Numbered from the stretch's first letter, positions 48,620 through 58,305 are shown. The stretch: DNA of 64,000 nt from Terrimesophilobacter sp963702165 (GCA_963702165.1 OY969722.1:1922001-1986000), one strand, 5' to 3'. The notes: generated from the letters alone by a model not told the origin. A program made the numbers and translations.

Positions 48620-49890
48620 CGTGGACGTCCTTCCATACTGTTTGGCCCCGATGGATGACACTCATCCGTTCGGGGGCGAGGACCTCAATGTCCTCAAGGG
48701 GGTTTCCTTCGACTAGCAAGAAATCGGCACTCTTCCCCTTCTCCAGCGACCCAGTCGCGTCGCTTACCCTCAGGGCTCTTGCCCCGTTCAGGGTGGCTGC
48801 GACGATTGCCTCCATCGGCGGGGTTCCCACGCTGACCATCGTGCGTATTTCTGACAGCGTGGATTTCCCGTAGGGGACGGTGTCACTGGAGAACGAGTCA
48901 CTACCAACGGCGATCGTTACGCCGGCCGCTCGAGACGCGTTGAAGTTGTCGGTAACCCGATTCTTTTCTTTCTGGACCATGGTTTCCCCGCGGTACTCGT
49001 CCAGCCCTGCGCGGGGCGGCGGCGGGTACTCGTCGAACCATGGACCTAAGAACAGCTGCAGTGTCGGTACATGGATGATGCCTTGCTCCACCATGAGTTG
49101 GCGGCACTCGTCATCCAACTCTTCTCCATGTTCGATTGTGGCCACGCCCGCCTTTATCGCGTCCTTGGCCGCGTGAAGGCTTTCAGCATGCGCGAGAACG
49201 GGCATTCCAAGCATCGCCGCCTCACGAACAATCATCCGGAGTTCATCCAGGTCGTAGTGCTGGTCGGTTTCGAGCTCCTTCTCCCACATGCCACCGCCCG
49301 TGGCCCACACCTTCACAGCGTCGGATCCCATGCGGTTGAGCTCGACGAACCGCCTTGCGCAGCTCCTCGGGTCCGTCCGCGACGAAACCCCAGGGGTGAC
49401 TTTGTTGCACCATGTGGATCGGCAGGTGGTAGGCGTCCCCGTGTCCGCCAGTGCGAGAGAGCCCTGGCCCACATGCGATGATCCGCGGGCCCTGCATGAT
49501 CTTCTTGTCCACGGCCCACTTGAGTTGAATCCCATTCCTGGAGATATCGCGAACCGTGGTTACTCCGTGTCGCATCAACTCGCCCATCTGGACGGTTGAC
49601 ACGATTGCCTGCCGGCGATCGTCCTCGAGGACCCAATCGCCGTAATCGGCAGAGAAGGTACCTCCAAGGTGGGTGTGACAATCGACCAAGCCCGGCATGA
49701 GAGTTAGACCGCTTGAATCTCGTACTAGTGCACCCTCCGGAATGGCGACATCATTTCGGGCGCCGACGTCAGCGATAACTCCATCACTGATGACGAGACG
49801 CCCATTTTCGATTGGATCTGCACCGGTACCGTCGATCAAGGTCGCGTTGTCAAAGACCAAATAGCTCAAGTCGCTGCACTTTCTACCCAT
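48612..49890 (-). pseudogene. Amidohydrolase (imidazolonepropionase-like), frameshifted
   Basis: Two overlapping frames together make one amidohydrolase of about 420 aa. The first (start 49890) has LMPGLVDCHTHLGG and GVTTVRDIS and leaves homology after ADGPEELRKAVRR. The second resumes with RFVELNRMGSDAVKVWATGG and holds HAES, EHGEELD and the metal-site Asp in VGSDSF. The break is near 49345-49360. Loss of one 8-bp unit of a CGGTTCGT-type tandem repeat would explain it exactly. All metal-binding segments survive, so the lesion is recent or a sequencing error. The intact paralogue lies at 58328-59530. Confidence 0.82.
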
Positions 49891-50057
49891 GACGCCTCGT
49901 CATCGAGGCGTTGAGCAAGGAATATATTCGCCTTCGAGAGTTTTCACAACTGTTTTATTTGTAATTCTCCAGTTTGACAATCGAAAAGAGCCCTAAATGT
50001 GTCCCGCGACCGTGCCGTGCTAACGTCGATCTACTTCCGGAGCAGAGTGGGGCGCCT
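49891..50057. promoter_or_regulatory. A/T-rich divergent control region
   Basis: This is the most A/T-rich stretch nearby (around 49918-49995, with TTTTATTTGTAATT). It separates the amidohydrolase-permease unit from the Lrp-type gene. TTGACA at 49974 could be the -35 for the latter. Lrp-type proteins prefer such DNA, but no single palindrome stands out. Confidence 0.45.
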
Positions 50058-50564
50058 GTGAGTTTCAATGGACTGACCGTTGCAGAACTGGATGAAGTCG
50101 ATCGGCGTATCGTCGAAGCACTCCAACTTGATGGCCGCATTCCCGTCACATCAATTGCGAAGAAAATCGGGCTCTCCCAACCTGCAACGCGACAAAGGGT
50201 TCAGAGGTTGATCGAGAGCCGGATAGTGCAGATAGCCGCCATCACCAATCCGGACACGCACGGCTACAAACGGTCGGCCATGATCGGCGTGCGAACCAGC
50301 GGCGACCTGCGCGATGTCGCGCGCGCCATCGCTCAGATTCCTGAGGCCTACTACGTGGTCGTGTGCGCTGGCTCGTATGACCTGTTGATCGAGATCATGT
50401 GCCGTGACGACCAGCACATGCTTGATCTCGTTACGCAGATCCGCGGAGTGCAGGGAGTGATCTCAACGGAGTCCTTCGCCTTCCTGGACCTAGTGAAGTG
50501 GGAGTACAGCCCCGGGTTTATCCAAGAGGAAGCCGAAGGCGCAATGACAGCTGGCGCTGTCTGA
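50058..50564 (+). CDS. Lrp/AsnC family transcriptional regulator
   Basis: A 168-aa regulator with an N-terminal HTH (DGRIPVTSIAKKIGLSQPAT) and a C-terminal RAM/AsnC ligand domain (YYVVVCAGSYDLLIEIMC). It probably responds to an amino acid and controls the divergent permease-amidohydrolase unit. GTG 50058 is preferred because the longer frame would start at the TTG of the putative -35 at 49974. Confidence 0.9.
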   Translation: MSFNGLTVAELDEVDRRIVEALQLDGRIPVTSIAKKIGLSQPATRQRVQRLIESRIVQIAAITNPDTHGYKRSAMIGVRTSGDLRDVARAIAQIPEAYYVVVCAGSYDLLIEIMCRDDQHMLDLVTQIRGVQGVISTESFAFLDLVKWEYSPGFIQEEAEGAMTAGAV

Positions 50565-50748
50565 TCGGAAGGGCCCACTTCAGAGCGGCGAGCGGCTGGC
50601 TCATCGCTCGACACTCGGCCATCCGCGCCCGGTCCGGTCAAGCGCGCCCGGCGCACGGGGCGCGGATGTCCGGAAGTGGCGCGGATCGGGCCGCCGCGGG
50701 CGAAGCCGCTGAGGAAGATCGGGGTCTTCGTGGTGGTCAGGTTTTCGG

Positions 50749-50822
50749 TAGCTGGGGCGGGATTCGAACCCGCGACCTCACGATTATGAGTCGTGCGCTC
50801 TCACCAACTGAGCTACCCAGCC
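50749..50822 (-). tRNA. tRNA-Met (CAT anticodon)
   Basis: A cloverleaf on the minus strand: acceptor GGCTGGG/CCCAGCT (G-T at position 1), D-arm GCTC...GAGC, anticodon loop CTCATAA, T-arm CGCGG-GTTCGAA-TCCCG region, discriminator A. The 3' CCA is not encoded. The acceptor pairs at position 1-72, so it reads as an elongator tRNA. Confidence 0.95.
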
Positions 50823-50848
50823 ACGACATCCGGAAGACCGGATGATCG

Positions 50849-50920
<72 letters not shown>

Positions 50921-50976
50921 GCTGTGGCGACCTAGGTCGCCGAGGCACCGTACGAGACTAGCACCTCGCGAGCGGG

Positions 50977-51930
50977 CTAGTTGGCGTTCGCCTGCAGCCA
51001 CTCGTAGGGGTCGACCGGCACACCGCCGACGTGAATCTCGAGGTGCAGGTGCGCACCCGTCGACGCGCCGGTGCTACCCACCGTGCCGAGGATGGTGCCG
51101 ACGCCGATCTGCTGCCCCAGGGCCACCGCGACCGAGCCGTACGACATGTGTGCGTACATGCTGACGACCTTCTGGCCGTTGACCAGGTGCTCAACCTGCA
51201 CCATGACACCGTAGGCCGAACCGCCATTGCTGATGTCGACGACCGTGCCATCCGCGATGGAGTGGATCGGCGTGCCGGCGCCCGGGGTGAAGTCGAGGCC
51301 ATTGTGGTAGGTCGAGCAGTACCCGCAGCCGGCACGCGGGCCGAAGCCACTGGTGATCGGTGCTGCGTACGGGAACGGCCACTGGATTGTGCCGGCCGGG
51401 TTGACTGCGTACGCGTAGTTGCGGGCAGCGGTGCCGTACTTTGCACGGATCTGGTCGGCCAGCGAGCTTGCGGTATAGGCGTCGCGCTCGACAGCGACAG
51501 TCGGGATTTCGGTTCCGACGGTCAGCGCCTGGATCTCAACGGCCTGTGATGTCGGCGCGGTGTTGAGCGGCTCCTGGTAGAACGCGTTCGCGGGAATGGT
51601 GGTGGCGACGACCATCAGGCCGGCGGCGACGGCTGCGGACAGGCTCATCGCCTTCGACGCGATGCGTCGCTGGAGGCTCTTCTTCGGTCCCGCCGGGGGG
51701 CGGCTGGCAGCGGTCTGGCGCTCTGTTCGCGCCTTGGCCTGCGCCTTGAGGGACTCCTTGTGTTCCTTCGACTTCAGCTTGGCGCCGCGGAACGCATCCC
51801 CCGATGGTGGTGCTTTTGGGATTCCCGTCAGACGACGGGAGGGCTGCTTGCGAGCCGCTTCTTCGCGGTTCCGGAGCTCACGCCGTGTGAGCGGCGCCCC
51901 TGCTTCGAACTCTGAATCAACACCCGTCAC
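50977..51930 (-). CDS. M23 family metallopeptidase (peptidoglycan hydrolase-like)
   Basis: About 317 aa. A basic, Gln/Lys/Arg-rich N-terminal region of about 95 residues precedes a hydrophobic helix (SLSAAVAAGLMVVATTIPA) that should export or anchor the protein. The LytM domain has HNGLDFTPG (zinc His and Asp) and HLHLEIHVGG (H-x-H). It cuts peptidoglycan cross-bridges or regulates a hydrolase. GTG 51930 is chosen since it lies 4 nt after the stop of a 27-codon frame with a strong ribosome site; GTG 51990 and ATG 51978 are alternatives. Confidence 0.9.
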   Translation of the reverse strand: MTGVDSEFEAGAPLTRRELRNREEAARKQPSRRLTGIPKAPPSGDAFRGAKLKSKEHKESLKAQAKARTERQTAASRPPAGPKKSLQRRIASKAMSLSAAVAAGLMVVATTIPANAFYQEPLNTAPTSQAVEIQALTVGTEIPTVAVERDAYTASSLADQIRAKYGTAARNYAYAVNPAGTIQWPFPYAAPITSGFGPRAGCGYCSTYHNGLDFTPGAGTPIHSIADGTVVDISNGGSAYGVMVQVEHLVNGQKVVSMYAHMSYGSVAVALGQQIGVGTILGTVGSTGASTGAHLHLEIHVGGVPVDPYEWLQANAN

Positions 51931-51934
51931 GCGC

Positions 51935-52018
51935 CTAATACCCCACCTGAATCGCCGAATTTCCGTAATGAATCGCATCGACTTGCGCACGGCACTCAGG
52001 GCTGCTCGGGTTCGCCAT
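51935..52018 (-). CDS. Possible 27-aa leader peptide upstream of the M23 peptidase
   Basis: AGGAG lies 7 nt before an ATG that opens 27 codons (MANPSSPECRAQVDAIHYG, then NSAIQVGY) and stops 4 nt before the GTG of the peptidase. The peptidase has no good ribosome site of its own, so it may be translated by coupling. No match to a known leader was recognised. If the peptidase starts at 51990 instead, this frame is meaningless. Confidence 0.4.
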   Translation of the reverse strand: MANPSSPECRAQVDAIHYGNSAIQVGY

Positions 52019-52101
52019 TCGGGTGCTCCTCGTAAGTCGATCAGCCCCGCGAAGCGCCGGACTGATCAGATTCTCGCCACCATCGAACTTCCGGTTCTCA
52101 G

Positions 52102-52124
52102 GTAACGGATTTATAAACAGTAAC
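52102..52124 (-). promoter_or_regulatory. GTAAC direct repeat upstream of the M23 peptidase
   Basis: GTAAC occurs at 52102-52106 and 52120-52124 on the plus strand around an A/T-rich centre (GGATTTATAAACA). Repeats of this type upstream of cell-wall peptidase genes recall MtrA sites in other actinobacteria; this is from memory, and the 18-bp spacing is longer than I would expect. Confidence 0.3.
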
Positions 52125-52155
52125 CCAGGCCCACCACCCGCGCCAGTCCGAATCC

Positions 52156-52959
52156 TCAGTCCGTGAAGTCTCGAAGTGCGGATTCCAGTGTTTTGGCCAC
52201 TTCGGGGTGCGCAGAAATGATCAGATCGCTGGATGCCGGGCGGCCATCACCGCCGGTCACGAGCGCACCTGCTTCAGCTGCGACCAGACCACCGGCCGCG
52301 TGATCCCATGGCGCGAGTCCGCTCTCGTAGTAGGCATTCAGGCGACCGGATGCGACCGAGCAGAGATCCAGGGAAGCGGTGCCGAAGCGGCGAATATCCC
52401 GGATGCGCCCAATCAGCCGCTGCACGACCGCTGCCTGCCGCTCGCGCTTCGCCGCCTGGTAGCCGAAGCCGGTGCCGACCAGCGCCTGCGACAGGTCGAC
52501 GGGCGGGGCGACACTCAGGCGGCGGCCGGCCAGGTGGGCCCCGCCGCCACGCGTGGCAGTGAACAACTCACCCGACGCCGGGTTGTAGACGACGCCGGCG
52601 AGCGCGGTCCACGTCGCCGGGTCGGGGTCGCCCTCGACCACCGCGATGCTCACGGCGTAGTGCGGGATGCCGTACAGGTAGTTGACGGTGCCGTCGATCG
52701 GGTCGACCACCCAGGTGAGTCCGGACCCGCCGACACCGGTGCCGCTCTCCTCTCCGAGGAACCCGTCGCCGGGCCGCGCATCCGTCAGCCGGGATCGAAT
52801 CAGAGCCTCGGTCTCCCGGTCGGCGAAGGTGACCACGTCCTCCAGCGAGGACTTGCTTGCGGCGACCTCCACGCCGGCTGCGCGTCGGTCGGCAGCGAGG
52901 CGTCCGGCATCCGTTGCGATAGCGATTGCCAGGTCAAGCAGTTCTTCGTTGCCGGTCAT
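52156..52959 (-). CDS. Inositol monophosphatase family protein
   Basis: A 267-aa Mg-dependent sugar phosphatase: the metal site is formed by LGEESG, WVVDPIDGTVNYLYGIP and LAPWDHAAGGLVAAEAG, the three family signatures. Substrates may be inositol-, histidinol- or related phosphates. GGAGG lies 8 nt before ATG 52959, which decides the start. Confidence 0.94.
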   Translation of the reverse strand: MTGNEELLDLAIAIATDAGRLAADRRAAGVEVAASKSSLEDVVTFADRETEALIRSRLTDARPGDGFLGEESGTGVGGSGLTWVVDPIDGTVNYLYGIPHYAVSIAVVEGDPDPATWTALAGVVYNPASGELFTATRGGGAHLAGRRLSVAPPVDLSQALVGTGFGYQAAKRERQAAVVQRLIGRIRDIRRFGTASLDLCSVASGRLNAYYESGLAPWDHAAGGLVAAEAGALVTGGDGRPASSDLIISAHPEVAKTLESALRDFTD

Positions 52960-53107
52960 CGGCTTCACCTCCAAGTTGCGCAAGCCGCATCACGAGGCTT
53001 CCTGGGTCCCGCCAGCCAACCTGCGCGATACCCATGGCTCGACCGTACCAGCGGGTGTGTTCAGGCGTCAGGGTGGAAAGGGGGCCACTGGCTCAAAGCC
53101 CCTGCGC

Positions 53108-54820
53108 CTAGAGCCGAACCTGACTCTCGCTGCGTGCCCCCTGGCCCGGGATTGCCTCCAGGAGTTCCTGTGTGTAGGAATGCCGCGGGTTCGACAGCAC
53201 GTCAACGGCCGACCCCGCTTCCAGTACTTCGCCGTGCCTCATCACCGCTATGTGGTCGGAGATCTGGCGGATGACACCGAGGTCGTGCGAGATGAACAGG
53301 TAACTCAGCCCGAACTCCACCTGCAGGTCGACCAACAATTGCAGGATCTGTTCCTGCACCGACACATCGAGGGCGGAAACGGGTTCGTCGAGAACAATCA
53401 TCTCCGGCCCGATCGCGAGGGCCCGGGCGATGGCGACCCGCTGGCGCTGGCCACCGGACAGTTCGGCCGGACGCCTGGTGGCCAGATCCGGGTTCAACTG
53501 CACATGCTCCAGCAATTCGCGGGCGACGACGCGCTGGGTACTGCGGTCGCCGATGCTGAACGCCCGCAGCGGCTCGGCGATGATGCGCTCGATCGACATC
53601 TTGGGGTCGAGGGAACCGAACGGGTTCTGGTAGACCACCTGGATGCGGCGGCGCAGTTGGCGCAGCTGCTCCCCCTTCAGGGAGCTGATGTCCTCCCCGT
53701 CGAAGAGCACGCTTCCAGAGTCGGGGCTGACGATGCGCGCAGCGATGCGAGCGGTGGTGGTCTTACCCGAACCCGACTCACCCACGATCGAGAAGGTCGA
53801 CCCGCGAGGAACTGCGAACGACACGTCATCGACGGCCTTCAGCGCCTGTGACCCGCCACCGGAACGCCGGAGTGTGAAGGTCTTCACGAGGTTGCGCACC
53901 TCGAGCACATTCGCCGCGCGCTCGCCGCTCAACCGACCGACCTGCTGTTGGAAACCGGCGAACAGGCTCCCTGTATTGGTGCCGTTCGCCGCTCCGCCCG
54001 TCGAGGGCAACAGGCGCCCGCTCGACAGGCCGGGCGCCGACTCGACCAGCTTCTTGGTGTACGGATGCGTCGGAGCCGACAACACCTGCCCGGTGGGACC
54101 ATGCTCGACGATCTCTCCCTGGTTCATCACCAGGACGTAATCGGCACGGTCCGCGGCCACGGCAAGGTCGTGTGTCACGAGCAGCACCGCGGTGCCGTGC
54201 TTGCGCACGAGCTCGTCCATGCTGTCGAGCACATGCCGCTGCACTGTCACGTCGAGCGCGCTGGTCGGTTCATCGGCGATCACCAGCTGGGGGCTGCAGG
54301 CCCACGCGATCCCGATGAGCACGCGTTGCCGCATGCCGCCAGAGAGCTCGTGCGGGTATTGCCCGGCCCTGGCGTCCGGGGCCTGAATGCCGACCTCGTC
54401 GAGGATGCGGATGGCCTCCGTCGCGGCATCCGCGCGGTTCAGCTTCTTGTGCAGCCGCAGGGATTCGGCGATCTGCTCGCCCACCTTCATAAGGGGGTTC
54501 AGGGACTTGCTGGGGTCTTGCGGGACGAAGCCGATCTGGGCACCACGGATGGTTCGCAGCAGGCGCTCGGGCAGATCGAGCAGGTTGCGCCCAGCAAAAT
54601 CGATCGAGCCGCCATCGATGCGTCCCCCCTCGGCGAGGCGGCGAATGAGCGCCTGCGAGACCGTGCTCTTGCCCGAACCGGACTCGCCCACGAGCGCGAC
54701 GATGGAACCCCTCGGCACCGAGAAGCTCACGCCCCGAACGGCGGGAACGGTGCCCGAGCGGGTGGTGTAGGACACCTTCAGGTCGCGAACGACCAGGATG
54801 TCTGCTGCCGTATCGATCAC
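53108..54820 (-). CDS. Peptide ABC transporter ATP-binding protein, DppD-DppF fusion
   Basis: A 570-aa protein with two complete peptide-type ATPases. The first has GESGSGKST, LSGGMRQRVLIG and LVIADEPTSALD; the second, from about residue 300, has GESGSGKTT, LSGGQRQRVAIA and MIVLDEPVSALD. Both active sites look intact. GTG 54820 overlaps the permease stop (ATP-binding GTGA overlap), with GGAGG upstream. It drives the two permeases encoded just upstream. Confidence 0.94.
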   Translation of the reverse strand: MIDTAADILVVRDLKVSYTTRSGTVPAVRGVSFSVPRGSIVALVGESGSGKSTVSQALIRRLAEGGRIDGGSIDFAGRNLLDLPERLLRTIRGAQIGFVPQDPSKSLNPLMKVGEQIAESLRLHKKLNRADAATEAIRILDEVGIQAPDARAGQYPHELSGGMRQRVLIGIAWACSPQLVIADEPTSALDVTVQRHVLDSMDELVRKHGTAVLLVTHDLAVAADRADYVLVMNQGEIVEHGPTGQVLSAPTHPYTKKLVESAPGLSSGRLLPSTGGAANGTNTGSLFAGFQQQVGRLSGERAANVLEVRNLVKTFTLRRSGGGSQALKAVDDVSFAVPRGSTFSIVGESGSGKTTTARIAARIVSPDSGSVLFDGEDISSLKGEQLRQLRRRIQVVYQNPFGSLDPKMSIERIIAEPLRAFSIGDRSTQRVVARELLEHVQLNPDLATRRPAELSGGQRQRVAIARALAIGPEMIVLDEPVSALDVSVQEQILQLLVDLQVEFGLSYLFISHDLGVIRQISDHIAVMRHGEVLEAGSAVDVLSNPRHSYTQELLEAIPGQGARSESQVRL

Positions 54821-55614
54821 TTCTCGCCTCCGATCGTCCTGGCCACCCGATTGACCGCCAGAACCACCACGAGGATCACCGCACCGGGCAGGATGCTCAG
54901 TGTCGGGTTCGTCGCCACGAAGTCGCGGCCAGCGGCCACGAGCGCACCCCACTCGGGAGCGGGTGGTGGTGCGCCGAACCCGAGGAAGGTGAGGGCGGAG
55001 ACAGCCAGGATCGCGGTGCCGAGTTCGAGGGCGGCCATCGCGATGACCGGGCGTGCCGCGTTCGGCAGAACGTGATTCATCAGGATCGCCGGCCCGCGCA
55101 CACCGAGCGTCCGCGCAGCCTCGACATACTCCTCGTTGCGAATGCGCAGCACCTGCGAACGCATCACCCGCGCAAAGCTGCCCGCAGCGCCCAGGCCCAC
55201 GCCCAGCGCAAGAGAGAAGGGGCCGAACCCGAGGCTGGCAACGACGATGAGGGCGAGCAGGATGCCTGGCACTGCGATCAGCACGTCGACGAAGCGCATG
55301 ATGACGAAGTCGGTGCGGCCGCCGACGAAGCCGGAGAAGAGTCCAATGAGCGCGCCGCTGACAACACCCACGACGACGGCGAGTACGGCAGAGATGAGGG
55401 AGAGCGCGGTTCCGTGCACCACGCGGGAGTAGACATCGCGCCCGAGGTGATCAGTGCCGAAAAGGTACTGGGCGCTCGGGGGCAGCAGACGGTCCGACGC
55501 TGTGGAGAGGTAGGGGTCGTGGGTGGCGAGCACCCACGGGGCTACGGCTGCGACGATCACGATCGCGATGACGGCGAGGCTGAGCGCGAAACCCGGCTGG
55601 CGGAGGAATCTCAT
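54817..55614 (-). CDS. Peptide ABC transporter permease (DppC type)
   Basis: A 265-aa permease with N-terminal helix (SLAVIAIVIVAAVAPWVLA), the DppC-like LFGTDHLGRDVYSRVVHG and the EAA loop EYVEAARTLGVRGPAILMNHVLPN. ATG 55614 overlaps the DppB-type stop by 4 bp; the longer open frame upstream is shadow of that gene. Confidence 0.94.
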   Translation of the reverse strand: MRFLRQPGFALSLAVIAIVIVAAVAPWVLATHDPYLSTASDRLLPPSAQYLFGTDHLGRDVYSRVVHGTALSLISAVLAVVVGVVSGALIGLFSGFVGGRTDFVIMRFVDVLIAVPGILLALIVVASLGFGPFSLALGVGLGAAGSFARVMRSQVLRIRNEEYVEAARTLGVRGPAILMNHVLPNAARPVIAMAALELGTAILAVSALTFLGFGAPPPAPEWGALVAAGRDFVATNPTLSILPGAVILVVVLAVNRVARTIGGEK

Positions 55615-56618
55615 GAAGCCGCTCCTGCCTCGGTAACCACGGCGGCGGGGGTCTTCTTCGACTTGCCCATCCTGGTTCGCGGATCGATGAAGCCGTAGGC
55701 GATGTCGACCAGCAGGTTGACGGCGGCGTAGGTAGCGCCGACTAGCAGCACGACGCCCTGGATGACGTTGATGTCGCGGGCCAGAACCGCGTTGACTGTG
55801 AGCCGGCCGATGCCGTCGCGCGAGAACACGGTCTCGACGACGGCGGTTCCCCCGGCCAGGTAGCCGATCAGCAGACCGAGGATGGTGATCGAGGGCAGAA
55901 GGGCGTTCCGCAGCAGGTGCTTGATGAAGATCGACCGCGGCGAGACACCCTTGGCGACCGCCGTGAACACGAACGGGCTGTTCATGGCCTCGAGCACAGC
56001 GGCGGAGAACACCTGGAAGAAGATCGCGCCGACCGGGAGGGCGAGCGTGATGGCCGGAAGGATTGCGCTGCCCGGAGCGCGCACACCCGCCGAGGGCAGC
56101 CAGCCGAGCGTGAATGCGAAGACGCTGATCAGTAGCAGGCCGCTGAGGAACGCCGGCATGGCGATGCCGAAGGGCGGAATCTGCAGCAGCACCTGGCGCA
56201 GCCATCGCCACGGTGCGGCGTAGGCGAGGAAGGTGATGATGACGGCGGACACAACGCCGAGCAGCAGCGCCAGTGCCGCAATGTCGAGACTGTGCGGGAA
56301 AGCCCGACCGATCATCTCGATCACCGGCACTCCGGTGGCGATCGAGATGCCGAGGTCACCCTGGATCAAGGCGATCAGGTGCCCGAAATACTGCTCCCAG
56401 CCTGAGCCGGCGAGGCCGTACTTGGCGCGCAAGGCTTCCAGTTCGGCCGGGTCGATAACCGTGTCGCCGCCCCCCTTGCTCGCGAGGGCGGCGACCAGCG
56501 GGTCACCGGGGAGGAAGTGGATCAGCACGAAGACGAGCGTGTACGTCGCCAGGATGACGAAGATGAACTGACCGAGCTTCGGCAATAGGTAGCCGACCCA
56601 CGACTTCAGTTTCGACAT
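55611..56618 (-). CDS. Peptide ABC transporter permease (DppB type)
   Basis: A 335-aa permease of the DppB family: YTLVFVLIHFLPGDPLVAAL, LGISIATGVPV and TAVAKGVSPRSIFIKHLLRN (EAA loop). It forms the membrane channel with the DppC-type protein. The basic tail (RTRMGKSKKTPAA) is longer than usual. Confidence 0.94.
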   Translation of the reverse strand: MSKLKSWVGYLLPKLGQFIFVILATYTLVFVLIHFLPGDPLVAALASKGGGDTVIDPAELEALRAKYGLAGSGWEQYFGHLIALIQGDLGISIATGVPVIEMIGRAFPHSLDIAALALLLGVVSAVIITFLAYAAPWRWLRQVLLQIPPFGIAMPAFLSGLLLISVFAFTLGWLPSAGVRAPGSAILPAITLALPVGAIFFQVFSAAVLEAMNSPFVFTAVAKGVSPRSIFIKHLLRNALLPSITILGLLIGYLAGGTAVVETVFSRDGIGRLTVNAVLARDINVIQGVVLLVGATYAAVNLLVDIAYGFIDPRTRMGKSKKTPAAVVTEAGAAS

Positions 56619-56657
56619 GACACGCGCTTTCTCGTGCTGACCACTCGCCCCGTGCGC

Positions 56658-58250
56658 TTACTCCGCTACCTGCACGTCGTACAGGATGAGCCGCGACGAC
56701 GAGTCGAACGCGAGACCGCTCACGTTCGCCGTCGAGGCGTGCACCTGTGCGACCTCCAGCAGCGGGATCAGGTAGGCGTTCTCGATCACTCTCTTCTGGA
56801 TCTCGGCGATGATCTCCTGACGCTCGTCTGCGTCGGCGGTTCCCGCCTGCTCCTGCAGCAGGGCCTCGAGCACGGAGTCGTCGATGATGGCCCACTTCGA
56901 CACCGCTTCTGACGAGAACATCACTCGCAGCACGTCGGGGTCGGTACGGGTGAGGCCTGCGCCGAGGAAGTCGTAGTCCTGGCTGGCGATCGCCCCGAAG
57001 AAGTCGCCGGCGGTCACCATGTTCAGTTGCAGGTTGACGCCGATCTTGGCGAGCTGGATCTGCGCGGCCTCGAGAACATCCTGCCCATAGAAGGCGGTGA
57101 CACTGACGCTCAGCTTGGTGCCGTCCTTCTCGCGGATGCCGTCATCGCCCAACTTCCATCCATCTGACTCGAGCAGCTTGATCGCCTGCGCCTGGTTGTA
57201 CCCCACGGCGTCGGCCTGGCTGACGAAGCCTGGGGTGGCCGAACTCAGGGCGCCAGATACCGGGTCGGACTTGGACGAACCGGTCAGCGCGGTGATCTCA
57301 GCGCGATCGATGCCGAGCAGAATTGCCTTCCGCACGGCATCGCTTGAGACGATCGGTCGCTCGGTGTTCGGCACCAAGGCGTGTGGCACGCCCGGGTTGG
57401 AGCGCGCGTAGATGCTGTAGTCGTCAGTGCTGAACCGAGCCTCGTCAGAGGCCGGCAGGTCCTGGACGATGTCGAACTCGCCTGTTTGCAGGCCGCCCGT
57501 GCGCACACCGTTCTCGGGGGCGATCGTGAAGGTGATGCTGTCGAGATGGGCCTCGCCCTGGTGGCCACGAAGCTCGGAGGCCCAGTTGTAGCCCGCGCGC
57601 TTGACCAGCACGACCGAGTCGTTGGACACATACGAGTCCACCGTGAACGGGCCGGAACCGACGACCTCCTGGCAGCGCTCCTCCGGGGTGGCCGCAGCGG
57701 AGTCGTCGCTGATCATTCCCAGTGTGATGGTGCTGGCGCCCTGGAGGAACTGTGCGTTGGATGCCTCGAACGTCACGGTCGCCGTGTCTTCGTCTATGAC
57801 CTCAGTGCCGACGTAGCCGGCGAGGTACTGCGAGGCGAGCGATGCGGTCGCTCCCATCGCGAACAGTGCGTCGAAGTTCTGCTTGACCGTTTCGGCGGTC
57901 AGGGCGCTGCCGTCGCTGAAGGTCACGTCGTCACGCAGGTTGAACGTGAACTCGGTGAGGTCATCGTTGGTCTCCCAGCTCTCGGCGAGCCAGGGAACGA
58001 TCTTGCCGGTCTCGGCATCCTGATCGACCAGCGAGTCGACCACCTGGCGACCGATGTTGAGCGCCGTGGTGAGGGTGACCTGCTGCGGATCGAGGCATAC
58101 CGGGTCGTCCTTGACGGCCAGGACGATGTCGGCCTTGCCTGACGGGGCGGCTGTGCCACCACCGGCACAGGATGCCAGCAGGCTGATTGCGGCCAACGCC
58201 CCGAGTGGGGCGAGGCCCAGGCGAAGTGCCCGGTTGCTGCGGATTTTCAT
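56658..58250 (-). CDS. Peptide ABC transporter substrate-binding lipoprotein (SBP_bac_5)
   Basis: A 530-aa extracytoplasmic binding protein with a lipoprotein signal (LAAISLLASCAGG lipobox). DDPVCLDPQQVTLTTALNIG and GSGPFTVDSYVSNDSVVL are typical of family-5 peptide/nickel-binding proteins. It would hand peptides or peptide-like amides to the Dpp-type permeases downstream. A hairpin separates it from the amidohydrolase gene. Confidence 0.93.
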   Translation of the reverse strand: MKIRSNRALRLGLAPLGALAAISLLASCAGGGTAAPSGKADIVLAVKDDPVCLDPQQVTLTTALNIGRQVVDSLVDQDAETGKIVPWLAESWETNDDLTEFTFNLRDDVTFSDGSALTAETVKQNFDALFAMGATASLASQYLAGYVGTEVIDEDTATVTFEASNAQFLQGASTITLGMISDDSAAATPEERCQEVVGSGPFTVDSYVSNDSVVLVKRAGYNWASELRGHQGEAHLDSITFTIAPENGVRTGGLQTGEFDIVQDLPASDEARFSTDDYSIYARSNPGVPHALVPNTERPIVSSDAVRKAILLGIDRAEITALTGSSKSDPVSGALSSATPGFVSQADAVGYNQAQAIKLLESDGWKLGDDGIREKDGTKLSVSVTAFYGQDVLEAAQIQLAKIGVNLQLNMVTAGDFFGAIASQDYDFLGAGLTRTDPDVLRVMFSSEAVSKWAIIDDSVLEALLQEQAGTADADERQEIIAEIQKRVIENAYLIPLLEVAQVHASTANVSGLAFDSSSRLILYDVQVAE

Positions 58251-58282
58251 TGTGGTCCTCTCTGGATTACTCAGTGCGATCT

Positions 58283-58305
58283 CGATGCACGCGCTTGGTG
58301 CATCG
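58283..58305 (-). other. Intercistronic hairpin before the binding-protein gene
   Basis: CGATGCAC and its complement form a perfect 8-bp stem with a 7-nt loop in the 77-nt gap between the amidohydrolase and binding-protein genes. It could mark an RNA cleavage site that raises binding-protein mRNA relative to the enzyme message. Confidence 0.5.

Noticed and set aside
52019..52155. A c-di-AMP riboswitch upstream of the M23 peptidase
   Set aside because: Such switches often precede actinobacterial cell-wall hydrolases, but I could not find the conserved pairing blocks; only the GTAAC repeat and an A/T-rich promoter-like stretch are visible.
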